From: a virus
Reading direction: 5' to 3' (one strand)
Length of the DNA stretch: 28,328 nucleotides
IMG/VR virus record: IMGVR_UViG_3300028569_000135
Coordinates: 1-28,328 of that record
This document shows positions 21,781 to 27,621 of the stretch, piece after piece. Below the pieces are notes generated by a model that was not told the DNA's origin, made no database searches, and was given only the letters and a program-made list of their open reading frames with translations. A program made the translations under genes and the position numbers. Position 1 is the first letter of the stretch. Each line of letters begins with the position of its first letter.

Positions 21781-22959
21781 ATGGCTGATACAATTACGAA
21801 AATACTGATACGAAAAGGTACCGATGTTCAGCGCAGAACAGCAGACTCGACAGGAATTATTTTCAGTAGTGGTGAGCCTGGATGGTGTTTTGATACTAAA
21901 AGATTATTTGTAGGTGACGGCTCTTCTTCTGGTGGGTTTCCTGTTGGTATGGCTAATCTTGGCTCCGTTCAAGTATTTTACGGCGGAGCAACTAACGGAT
22001 TTACTAACGAAGCGCTCAATGCTTTTAATGTTTATGGAGCAGTAGCAGGAGATATAATTTATGATAGAGATACCCGCTCAATATATTCCTTAACAAGTAG
22101 TAATAATTTTCCACCACTAACTTCTGACTTTGTAAAATATGATGTCTCGCCTCTTTTAAATGAAGACATGCTTGAATATAATCTTTCAAGAGAAATACAA
22201 ATAAAAAATGGTGGTGTTGGACCGTCCCAGGTTGGGTTTGGTGTTGTCGACGGTGTCACTCTTGTAAAAACAGCAGTAGCAGATCCTATTTCAGTTAGAG
22301 ATGGTGGTATAACAAATGCAAAGTTAACCACGATGTACCCCAATACAGTTAAGGCCAATAGCTCTACGACTGCAGCATCACCGGTAGATGTAAGAGTATT
22401 TCCACGACAAGTAGTAGGAAGAACAGCATCATCAAACTTAACAGCATTTTCCTTTGATACAATTCTAGCTGAATCTTCTTTTAATGGCACAAACGGTGTA
22501 ATTGTTGATAAAACTGGTATAACTGTTAACGTAAGGCTTGATACAACAAAAATTACTTTAGGTTCGTCAATTAATCTTAGAGTACCTACAGTTGTAAATT
22601 CAACATTGAGTGCATCGGGTAATATAACCTGCGCGCAAGATATTATTGCTTATGCCTCTCTTTCAGATGAAAGATTAAAGAACGATTTAGTAAAGCTAGA
22701 GAGCCCACTTACAACGGTTACTACGCTAAATGGTTATGAATTTACATTCAATAACGAAGCACCAGAGCATTTAGCTAACAAAAAGTCTTACGGGTTAATT
22801 GCACAAGAAGTTGAAAAAGTACTGCCTCATGCTGTTGATCAAAGACCGAGCGGATTTAAGGGAGTTGATTATGAGAAAGTAATTCCTCTTCTTGTCGAGT
22901 GTATTAAGGAATTAAAAACAGAGATTGATACTTTAAAATGCAATTCAATAAACAAATAA
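21781..22959 (+). CDS. Tail fibre/spike with C-terminal S74 intramolecular chaperone
   Basis: The first 60 residues ('ITKILIRKG...RRTADSTGIIFSSGEPGW...RLFVGDG') are the glycine-rich module usual at the start of phage fibre proteins. The middle is beta-rich. The end is a peptidase S74 chaperone: 'SDERLKND' with the S295/K300 Ser-Lys dyad, 'GYEFTF', 'YGLIAQEVEKVLPHAV', 'VDYEKVIPLLVECIKELK'. In this family the chaperone trimerises the fibre and then cleaves itself off just before the Ser. It is a likely receptor-binding protein. Length is 392 aa. A late-type ATTAAATA box lies 10 nt before the ATG. Confidence 0.92.
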   Translation: MADTITKILIRKGTDVQRRTADSTGIIFSSGEPGWCFDTKRLFVGDGSSSGGFPVGMANLGSVQVFYGGATNGFTNEALNAFNVYGAVAGDIIYDRDTRSIYSLTSSNNFPPLTSDFVKYDVSPLLNEDMLEYNLSREIQIKNGGVGPSQVGFGVVDGVTLVKTAVADPISVRDGGITNAKLTTMYPNTVKANSSTTAASPVDVRVFPRQVVGRTASSNLTAFSFDTILAESSFNGTNGVIVDKTGITVNVRLDTTKITLGSSINLRVPTVVNSTLSASGNITCAQDIIAYASLSDERLKNDLVKLESPLTTVTTLNGYEFTFNNEAPEHLANKKSYGLIAQEVEKVLPHAVDQRPSGFKGVDYEKVIPLLVECIKELKTEIDTLKCNSINK

Positions 22960-23132
22960 AAAAAATCTTAGAAGATTTTAATGTTTATCCACAAGCACAA
23001 ACAGCAGCTAGTATGGGACCTGACGCAGGAATGACATCTGGTGATCAACAAAACACATTTCCCAGCAAAATGACTTCTTTAAAAGTACAGTTACCTAAGA
23101 AAAAAAAGTCTAAGCTGAAAAGAAGAGTTTAG
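22938..23132 (+). CDS. Small basic protein with capsid-targeting-like N-terminus
   Basis: 64 aa overlapping the end of the fibre gene by 22 nt. It begins 'MQFNKQIKKILE|D', closely like the start of the lysozyme gene on the opposite strand ('MRFNNLVKKLLE|A'). Both end in the (I/L)-x-E motif cut by T4-type prohead protease. The C-terminus 'PKKKKSKLKRRV' is strongly basic, suitable for DNA binding inside the head. It may be an internal head protein. The 3' end overlaps the convergent lysozyme gene by 23 nt. Confidence 0.6.
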   Translation: MQFNKQIKKILEDFNVYPQAQTAASMGPDAGMTSGDQQNTFPSKMTSLKVQLPKKKKSKLKRRV

Positions 23133-23682
23133 CTAGATTATTAGCTCTTCCTTTTACTTGACCAGCCCATTTGCTGTTTAGGATCTCTTCTCCAGCTTTC
23201 TTGTAATTACCGTCAGTAATATGTTGCTTTGTAATATTAAATTTACTCAGTCGAGTATAACCTAAATTAAAAGACATATCTAGTACAGCTAGCTTTACGT
23301 TGCGTGGTAATCCATCAAACTGGGGAAGAAATTTCTTTGCATCGTTATAAGCTGTCTTGACGTTAATTTGAAATAACGTTTTAATCTGATCGTCAGTTAA
23401 GTCTTGCTGACCATTTATTACTTTGTTATAATCTGCACCAATACTTTTAATTATAGCCGGTGCATCAGGTCTTGTTAGATTAAATCCTATACCAATTGTC
23501 TTCTTACCTACTGAATCAAGATAGACATGGTTCTTATGACCCTCGTGCTTTCTTATTAAATTAAGCACGTCATCGAAAGTAATACGCGTATCTGCTACAT
23601 TCTGAACAATAGCAGAGGAAGGCGGAGGCGGGACATCAGAAACGGCTTCTAATAGCTTCTTTACAAGGTTGTTAAATCGCAC
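23110..23682 (-). CDS. T4-type lysozyme (GH24) with N-terminal propeptide-like extension
   Basis: It hydrolyses peptidoglycan MurNAc-GlcNAc bonds. The catalytic set has exact T4 spacing: E47, D56, T62 ('RKHEGHKNHVYLDSVGKKTIGIG'-type segment; T4 E11, D20, T26). The remainder matches the lysozyme C-lobe ('AVLDMSFNLG', 'LNSKWAGQVKGRA'). The start is GTG at 23680-23682, supported by ATTAAATA-ATTAG-GTG. A 30-residue extension, MRFNNLVKKLLE|A then a Pro-rich linker, precedes the domain; it is not a signal peptide but fits a capsid-targeting sequence. It lies next to the 3D-domain protein. Either endolysin or packaged lysozyme is possible; the hub here lacks a lysozyme domain. Confidence 0.9.
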   Translation of the reverse strand: MRFNNLVKKLLEAVSDVPPPPSSAIVQNVADTRITFDDVLNLIRKHEGHKNHVYLDSVGKKTIGIGFNLTRPDAPAIIKSIGADYNKVINGQQDLTDDQIKTLFQINVKTAYNDAKKFLPQFDGLPRNVKLAVLDMSFNLGYTRLSKFNITKQHITDGNYKKAGEEILNSKWAGQVKGRANNLAKLFFSA

Positions 23683-23687
23683 CTAAT

Positions 23688-23695
23688 TATTTAAT
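23688..23695 (-). promoter_or_regulatory. Late-promoter box ATTAAATA before lysozyme
   Basis: ATTAAATA-ATTAG-GTG on the minus strand, exactly 5 nt before a GTG start; it overlaps the end of the upstream gene. Confidence 0.65.
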
Positions 23696-24248
23696 TAAGC
23701 ACTGCAACCTTTACAATCTTAGGATACCTGTTGGCAAAAATTTCAGCATCAACTTTATTAACAAAGAATACATCAATAACAGGCATTGTACCATGGGAAG
23801 CCACTTTATCCTTAACAGCTGTACCAGTATCAACAGCTCTAACTAACCCAACGTTAGGTATAATGACTTCTTTATGGTAAGGTATAATACGCGGATCAAC
23901 AGCAATAGAATCACCTTGCTTGAGTGTATAGCCTGTAGAACTACGAAGCCTTCTACTATCAGCATCTGTAGAACCACCGCGTGCCCAGTATACAGTTAGT
24001 CTAGCTGTTAACACCCTACAATCGCTACTCGTTGTAGGTATAAGTGTATTACAAAACATAATACCCTCTTTCTTAACTTGAATATTATTTGCTAACTTAG
24101 CTTCTTCCTTAGGTGCAAGATTCTTAAGCTGTTGCTTGACATCCTTTACAGTCAATGGACGTGGAGTGTAGAACATTGTCATGCTTGCTGTGGTTGTAGT
24201 GAGTAATATACCTATTACTATAGCTATTGTGGTTTGTGTTTTTTTCAT
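23691..24248 (-). CDS. 3D-domain (MltA-like) secreted wall protein
   Basis: 185 aa. Residues about 8-26 form a hydrophobic N-terminal segment after MKKTQ, a signal anchor or signal peptide. Residues about 80-183 fit the 3D domain, a double-psi barrel found in cell-wall lytic transglycosylases: 'TVYW..GGSTDADSRRLRSSTG', 'IAVDPRIIPYHKEVII' (D118), 'RAVDTGTAVK' (D140), 'PVIDVFF' (D159), the three aspartates that give the domain its name. It probably acts on peptidoglycan in the periplasm during lysis. It lies directly upstream of the lysozyme gene. A short hairpin GCCG-TTCT-CGGC lies before its start. Confidence 0.87.
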   Translation of the reverse strand: MKKTQTTIAIVIGILLTTTTASMTMFYTPRPLTVKDVKQQLKNLAPKEEAKLANNIQVKKEGIMFCNTLIPTTSSDCRVLTARLTVYWARGGSTDADSRRLRSSTGYTLKQGDSIAVDPRIIPYHKEVIIPNVGLVRAVDTGTAVKDKVASHGTMPVIDVFFVNKVDAEIFANRYPKIVKVAVLN

Positions 24249-24303
24249 AAAGATTAGTTTGCCGAGAACGGCTGAGGCCTAAATAGGCTAAATAAGTGTT
24301 TAA

Positions 24304-24768
24304 TTATTTATTAATAATACCGGATTCCCATGGGAAGTCAAGCCATATGTTGTCGTCAAAGCTTTTAACATAGTAATCCGGTTTAAATGAAGTAGATCTC
24401 TTTGTATAAAGTGTTCCAAATTTATAATTTTTAAATCTATGAAAATCAAGATGTTTCTTCACTGCATTGAGAGTGTTACCTTTATCAGATAAATCATCAA
24501 TAACAACTATGCTCTTTTCTCTATAATAATCATTAAAAACTAAATCTGGAACTTGCTTCTTCTCTATACTTCCCGCTGTATTATCATTATTATAGCTCTT
24601 AATACAAAAATTATATAGTTCACAATCCAATTTATATGAGATAATAGTTCCTGGAATAAGACCGCCTCGACCAATTGCTACAATTGCATCGCATGCTTGA
24701 ATCATATCTGCAAGATATCTACAGTCTCGTTCGATAGTATTCCAGCTAATATATACTTTTTGCGACAT
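24304..24768 (-). CDS. gpt: Xanthine-guanine phosphoribosyltransferase (Gpt-like)
   Basis: 154 aa against 152 in E. coli Gpt, with parallel motifs: 'YISWNTIERDCRYLA' (E. coli 'IVTWDMLQIHARKLA'), 'IVAIGRGGLIPG' (E. coli 'IIAVSRGGLVPG'), the PRPP loop 'IVVIDDLSDKGNTL' at residues 87-100, and 'NIWLDFPWESG' (E. coli 'DTWIEQPWDMG'). It transfers phosphoribose from PRPP to guanine, xanthine or hypoxanthine. In this phage it could reclaim the guanine released by DpdA base exchange and feed GMP reductase. TATAAT lies 5 nt before the ATG. The exact base preference is inferred. Confidence 0.9.
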   Translation of the reverse strand: MSQKVYISWNTIERDCRYLADMIQACDAIVAIGRGGLIPGTIISYKLDCELYNFCIKSYNNDNTAGSIEKKQVPDLVFNDYYREKSIVVIDDLSDKGNTLNAVKKHLDFHRFKNYKFGTLYTKRSTSFKPDYYVKSFDDNIWLDFPWESGIINK

Positions 24769-24773
24769 GCCTT

Positions 24774-24779
24774 ATTATA
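24774..24779 (-). promoter_or_regulatory. gpt: -10 box TATAAT before gpt
   Basis: TATAAT-AAGGC-ATG on the minus strand; the box sits inside a GCCTATAATAAGGC inverted repeat, which could be an operator or simply part of the promoter. Confidence 0.5.
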
Positions 24780-24791
24780 GGCTGTTTTAAA

Positions 24792-25064
24792 TTATTTTCC
24801 AGCTATACGAGAGATGTCTTGAATAATATTATTAAGGTTTAAGAGAATATAATTATAGTCTTCTTTAAGTCCTCTTTGAGCTCTTTTTGTCATGTTGTTT
24901 AGTTCAAGTGCTATGCGCTTACGAAGTGTATCTGTTGATTCTTCCTGCTCTTCTCTACTAGCAGGGTACTCCATTACCTTATATGAATAGCCCGTCTCTT
25001 TGGTTGTGGTATGATTGATACCTTGATCATAGTTTTCATATATAGCTTTTATATCCTTCTTCAC
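24792..25064 (-). CDS. Small helical protein with capsid-targeting-like N-terminus
   Basis: 90 aa, starting at the GTG at 25062-25064 because TATAAGTA lies exactly 5 nt upstream. It begins 'MKKDIKAIYE|N', which ends in the I-x-E cleavage motif. The rest is charged and helical ('LRKRIALELNNMTKRAQRGL...'). There is no known family. A packaged internal head protein is the favoured guess from the N-terminus. Confidence 0.68.
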   Translation of the reverse strand: MKKDIKAIYENYDQGINHTTTKETGYSYKVMEYPASREEQEESTDTLRKRIALELNNMTKRAQRGLKEDYNYILLNLNNIIQDISRIAGK

Positions 25065-25077
25065 CTAAGTACTTATA
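25064..25077. promoter_or_regulatory. Overlapping divergent late promoters on a TAAGTACTTA palindrome
   Basis: The minus strand reads TATAAGTA-CTTAG-GTG (start 25064) and the plus strand CCTAAGTA-CTTAT-ATG (start 25077). Both boxes overlap the same 10-bp palindrome TAAGTACTTA (25066-25075), and both starts are exactly 5 nt from their box. Confidence 0.6.
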
Positions 25078-25325
25078 TGGGCGAGGATGAAATAAAGAAA
25101 AGAAAGAAGCTTGCCGAAAAGATTTTAAAGAACATATATTATTATAAACTCTGTGAAGGCTGTGAATCTGTTATTCTAATTGATTCAATCTTCTGTCCGG
25201 TGTGTGATGGTTATCGCTTTAATAAAAGCATTGAGCATATTGAAAAGGCTGTACATGAGTTAGCCAATAAGAAACAATCCAGTGTCTTACCCGCTGATTA
25301 CTTTGATGAATATTTTGGTAAGTAA
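25077..25325 (+). CDS. Small zinc-ribbon protein
   Basis: 82 aa from ATG 25077 ('MGEDEIKKRKKLAEKILKN'). An upstream in-frame ATG at 25011 would add a hydrophobic stretch that is only the antisense of the neighbouring gene, so it is rejected. C26-x2-C29 and C40-x2-C43 ('CEGC', 'CPVC') form a zinc ribbon. The function is unknown; it may be a transcription-linked or nucleic-acid-binding late protein. Confidence 0.75.
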   Translation: MGEDEIKKRKKLAEKILKNIYYYKLCEGCESVILIDSIFCPVCDGYRFNKSIEHIEKAVHELANKKQSSVLPADYFDEYFGK

Positions 25326-25462
25326 TCGTTAAGATACTTTGACAAAAAGATTACCTGCTTCATTATTTCTTCCTTCTTAGCAGCACCCTTCGTCTTTTTT
25401 GCCTGGTTATATAGGTCCAGAATCTGGTCAGCGGTAACTTTTTTGCCGTCGGTTTTCACCAT
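25298..25462 (-). CDS. 54-aa Lys-rich late protein
   Basis: A short minus-strand frame starting 'MVKTDGKKVTADQILDLYNQ' and ending 'LNDYLPKYSSK'. It is helical, with a Lys-rich middle. A perfect T4 late consensus TATAAATA lies 3 nt before the ATG (6 nt before the GTG at codon 2, which could be the true start). It overlaps the 3' end of the zinc-ribbon gene by 28 nt, tail to tail. No family is recognised. The promoter and protein-like sequence support it as real. Confidence 0.6.
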   Translation of the reverse strand: MVKTDGKKVTADQILDLYNQAKKTKGAAKKEEIMKQVIFLSKYLNDYLPKYSSK

Positions 25463-25465
25463 ATA

Positions 25466-25473
25466 TATTTATA
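25466..25473 (-). promoter_or_regulatory. Perfect late-promoter TATAAATA
   Basis: TATAAATA on the minus strand just upstream of the 54-aa gene. It is the only exact T4 late consensus found in a start-proximal position in the window. Confidence 0.6.
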
Positions 25474-25535
25474 TAAATTATATTCAACAGGCAAATATCT
25501 GGTTGCATGAAAAAAAAATAAGATAAGTACTTTGA

Positions 25536-26207
25536 ATGTTATACACATCTTGTAGTGAATACAAAGCAAAATGTTACCCATTTCATTGGAACAAAATAAA
25601 TGATACATTGGGCTTTGTTGAGCATGCAGAGGATAAAGAACATTGGCCACCTTATGAAGACAATGATTCCAGAAATGCACTCTTAAATGTAATATTTTCT
25701 TTTACTTCATCTAAAAAAATTAATAATGCAAAGAAGATTAAATGGTTTATTGAAACTGGTACATGTAATGCTTTAACATGCATGCATGTATCTTCTGTCT
25801 TTGAAAAAGTTTCTACTGTAGAAAAATACAAGCCAGATGATAGTCGCTTGCCAGATAATTTTTACAGAAAGGTAAAAGACAATTTTAAGAACATAGATTT
25901 TTATCAAGGTGATTCTGTTACCTTTATTAAGACAGTCTTAAGTGAAGCCCCGCATGCACGTGCATGCTTCTGGCTAGATGCTCATAATGGTGTGCAAGAA
26001 GTACCGCTTATTGAAGAACTAAACGCTATTAAAGAGAGCAGTGAAGTTAAAGATCATCTAATCTTAATAGATGATGCCTGTGATTGTGGTCAAGGTAACT
26101 TCCCGGCATTCCCTGAAATTGCCAATGCTATAAGAAAAATTAACCCAGAGTATAATGTTGTCAAAGTAGATCACTGTAGAGGTATTATAGTTGGTTACGT
26201 GAGTTGA
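25536..26207 (+). CDS. Methyltransferase-like (class I SAM fold) protein
   Basis: 223 aa. 'IKWFIETGTCNALTCMHVSS' has the E-T-G-T-x-x-G/A glycine-loop layout of class I SAM enzymes, followed by 'VSTVEKY' (motif II acidic residue), 'IDFYQGDSVTFIKTVL', 'ACFWLDAHNG' and 'LILIDDACDCG'. This pattern occurs in many phage and bacterial proteins annotated as FkbM/TylF-like or sugar-associated methyltransferases; the substrate is unknown. The start is supported by GATAAGTA 6 nt upstream. A role in DNA-base methylation is not indicated, as no catalytic DPPY/NPPF or PC motif is present. Confidence 0.68.
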   Translation: MLYTSCSEYKAKCYPFHWNKINDTLGFVEHAEDKEHWPPYEDNDSRNALLNVIFSFTSSKKINNAKKIKWFIETGTCNALTCMHVSSVFEKVSTVEKYKPDDSRLPDNFYRKVKDNFKNIDFYQGDSVTFIKTVLSEAPHARACFWLDAHNGVQEVPLIEELNAIKESSEVKDHLILIDDACDCGQGNFPAFPEIANAIRKINPEYNVVKVDHCRGIIVGYVS

Positions 26208-26236
26208 ATTTTTAAGTGTATTGAATAAGATTATAC

Positions 26237-26431
26237 ATGTCAAACATTAATCCCCTCACCCTACAAGAACACGTTGCAACCTTCACTGCCGAATACGATA
26301 AGTTTTCTGGTGGTAATAACGCCGCAGGCACCCGCGCCCGCAAGGCCCTTCAAGAAGTGATTAAGTTCTCTCGTGATGCTCGTAAGGGTATCTCGGAAGA
26401 AAAGAACGCCCGCAAGGCTTCTAAGAAATAA
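26237..26431 (+). CDS. Histone H1-like (Hc1-type) DNA-binding protein
   Basis: 64 aa, Lys/Arg/Ala-rich and helical. 'YDKFSGGNNAAGTRARKALQEVIKF' matches the short Hc1/histone-H1-like proteins of Chlamydiae and Bacteroidota ('F..GN.AAGTR.RK.LQ...'), and the end is basic. It may coat phage or host DNA. Codon use is GC-rich and selective, like gp23, suggesting high expression. The convergent gene on the other strand ends at the next base, within an 18-bp palindrome. Confidence 0.7.
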   Translation: MSNINPLTLQEHVATFTAEYDKFSGGNNAAGTRARKALQEVIKFSRDARKGISEEKNARKASKK

Positions 26432-26440
26432 TTATTTCTT
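26423..26440. terminator. 18-bp perfect palindrome across two convergent stops
   Basis: AAGAAATAATTATTTCTT reads the same on both strands. It contains the stop codons of the Hc1-like gene (TAA) and of the opposing gene (TAA on the minus strand). It is a candidate bidirectional terminator. Confidence 0.5.
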
Positions 26441-26755
26441 TAAAGTAAGTTGTCTCTTACGTTCGCCCTTATGAACAGAGGCGATAGTACGGACAACCTC
26501 TGTGGCTCGTTCAAAGGTATCGGCCATCTTATAAATGGCCTCTAGAATATCGTATGCTATACCCCGGGCACGGAGATCAGAATTAATCTTCATGAAGGGT
26601 AAGGTGTGGGCTTTTTCTTCTTGTGCTTCCGGTGTTGTGGCAAGAGCTGTCATGGGACGAGCGGGTACAACGGGGGTGGAGGTATTGGTAGGAGGCACCG
26701 CAGGAAGACCCGGGGTAGAGTAAGCCTCAAAGATTAATTTACAATCACGATTCAT
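26432..26755 (-). CDS. Small basic protein with capsid-targeting-like N-terminus
   Basis: 107 aa. It begins 'MNRDCKLIFE|A', again ending in I-x-E followed by Ala, then a Pro/Thr-rich linker and a helical C-terminal half with a basic end ('HKGERKRQLTLKK'). Unlike most genes here it has a Shine-Dalgarno-like AAAGGA about 6 nt before the ATG, fitting its place as the second gene after 26903-26745, which it overlaps by 11 nt. No family is recognised. It may be a packaged internal protein. Confidence 0.68.
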   Translation of the reverse strand: MNRDCKLIFEAYSTPGLPAVPPTNTSTPVVPARPMTALATTPEAQEEKAHTLPFMKINSDLRARGIAYDILEAIYKMADTFERATEVVRTIASVHKGERKRQLTLKK

Positions 26756-26903
26756 TGTTTTCCTTTTCTAAAAGAAGACGGCTGTAATGTTTGAAGACAT
26801 GATTATAATATAAACTATCTGTTTGTTTGTTTACATTGGCCAGGATAGCTTCACATTCTTTAAGCTTTAGTTTATTAACCTTCTTCTTATACTTCCTGGG
26901 CAT
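26745..26903 (-). CDS. 52-residue-class basic hypothetical protein
   Basis: The start is taken at the ATG 26901-26903 ('MPRKYKKKVNKLKLKECEAI'), because AATAAATA lies exactly 5 nt upstream; a longer frame from 26972 would run through the promoter and encode a hydrophobic stretch antisense to the neighbour. It is Lys-rich, helical, with no known family. It is followed by the 107-aa gene with an 11-nt overlap. Confidence 0.68.
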   Translation of the reverse strand: MPRKYKKKVNKLKLKECEAILANVNKQTDSLYYNHVFKHYSRLLLEKENNES

Positions 26904-26908
26904 ATTAG

Positions 26909-26916
26909 TATTTATT
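26909..26916 (-). promoter_or_regulatory. Late-promoter box AATAAATA, 5 nt before the start at 26903
   Basis: AATAAATA-CTAAT-ATG on the minus strand, with the same geometry as gp13, gp21 and the 8838 gene. Confidence 0.68.
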
Positions 26917-26961
26917 ATAATCAATACAGTAGTATTTGATATTAAGGGTATTATAATAAAG

Positions 26962-27420
26962 ATGGTGACCACACAGCCGTTAACGGGTACTCCTAACTAT
27001 GATCCCGAAAAGGTTATAGAAGATAGAGCTTCTGCCTCTTATATTGCCGAATATTCGGCTCCTAAGATAACCCTGGTAGATACCAAGCAGTTTAAGCTAG
27101 ATAAAGACAACAATTTAAACAATAAAATTAAAGCGAGACTTGGGGATCTCCAAAGAGAATATAAAGACTTAGAAGATCTATACAACTTCAATTTACTGGT
27201 AGATGGGTACCAGCATAGCTTTATTCCGGTGGCAGGACACACATACTATCTTTACAATCATGATGGACACAAGTTCCTCAGTTTAATAGAACCCGATCAC
27301 TTCCTTTTGTGCAAGGAAAGCTTTGTATTATCTACCCGTTACAATGGACAAGGCTTCTTCGAAAGGGTGGGCGGGGGTACCAACAATGAGCGAAGCGAAT
27401 CCGGCGCGGCCCAGAATTGA
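26962..27420 (+). CDS. Possible DUF2452-family protein
   Basis: 152 aa from the ATG at 26962 ('MVTTQPLTGTPNYDPEK'). A farther upstream in-frame ATG (26827) is rejected because its extension is hydrophobic antisense of the divergent gene. 'YNFNLLVDGYQHSFIPVAGHTYYLY' and 'FLSLIEPD' fit DUF2452 (F-x-P-x-x-G-x-x-Y-x-L-Y...LSLI.P), a family of unknown function known from Bacteroidota, eukaryotes and phages. A long helix at residues about 45-80 precedes it. TATAAT lies 4 nt before the start. Confidence 0.65.
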   Translation: MVTTQPLTGTPNYDPEKVIEDRASASYIAEYSAPKITLVDTKQFKLDKDNNLNNKIKARLGDLQREYKDLEDLYNFNLLVDGYQHSFIPVAGHTYYLYNHDGHKFLSLIEPDHFLLCKESFVLSTRYNGQGFFERVGGGTNNERSESGAAQN

Positions 27421-27424
27421 GTTT

Positions 27425-27619
27425 TTACCAGTGATGAATTGCGTTGGCTATGATAAAGCCACAAGTAATAAAGTTAATCAGCACAATAAGCGTTCTAATT
27501 AATAAGCTGATATTAGCATCTCGTACCTTTAGATTAGGTACATCGGGCTTGCAATCATCTGTTAAGCCTACTCGATGGTCTACAGCCCTAGACCAGATTA
27601 ACCAAAGCCGGTGTAACAA
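27425..27619 (-). CDS. Small C-terminally anchored membrane protein (tentative)
   Basis: Up to 64 aa. The first codon is uncertain, with TTG at 27617-27619 the only usual candidate. The end ('LLIRTLIVLINFITCGFIIANAI') is a clear transmembrane helix. It follows the 51-aa basic gene by 2 nt in the same direction. An overlapping plus-strand frame looks less protein-like. No family is recognised; a holin-like or other membrane role is only a guess. Confidence 0.42.
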   Translation of the reverse strand: MLHRLWLIWSRAVDHRVGLTDDCKPDVPNLKVRDANISLLIRTLIVLINFITCGFIIANAIHHW

Positions 27620-27621
27620 TG

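Noticed and set aside
25011-25076. Hydrophobic N-terminal extension of the zinc-ribbon protein
   Set aside because: It is the antisense of the 25064 gene's start, and the promoter box lies downstream of it, 5 nt before ATG 25077.
26827-26961. Transmembrane-like N-terminal extension of the DUF2452-like protein
   Set aside because: It is antisense to the gene at 26745-26903; the downstream ATG at 26962 has a TATAAT-type box and begins ordinary soluble sequence.
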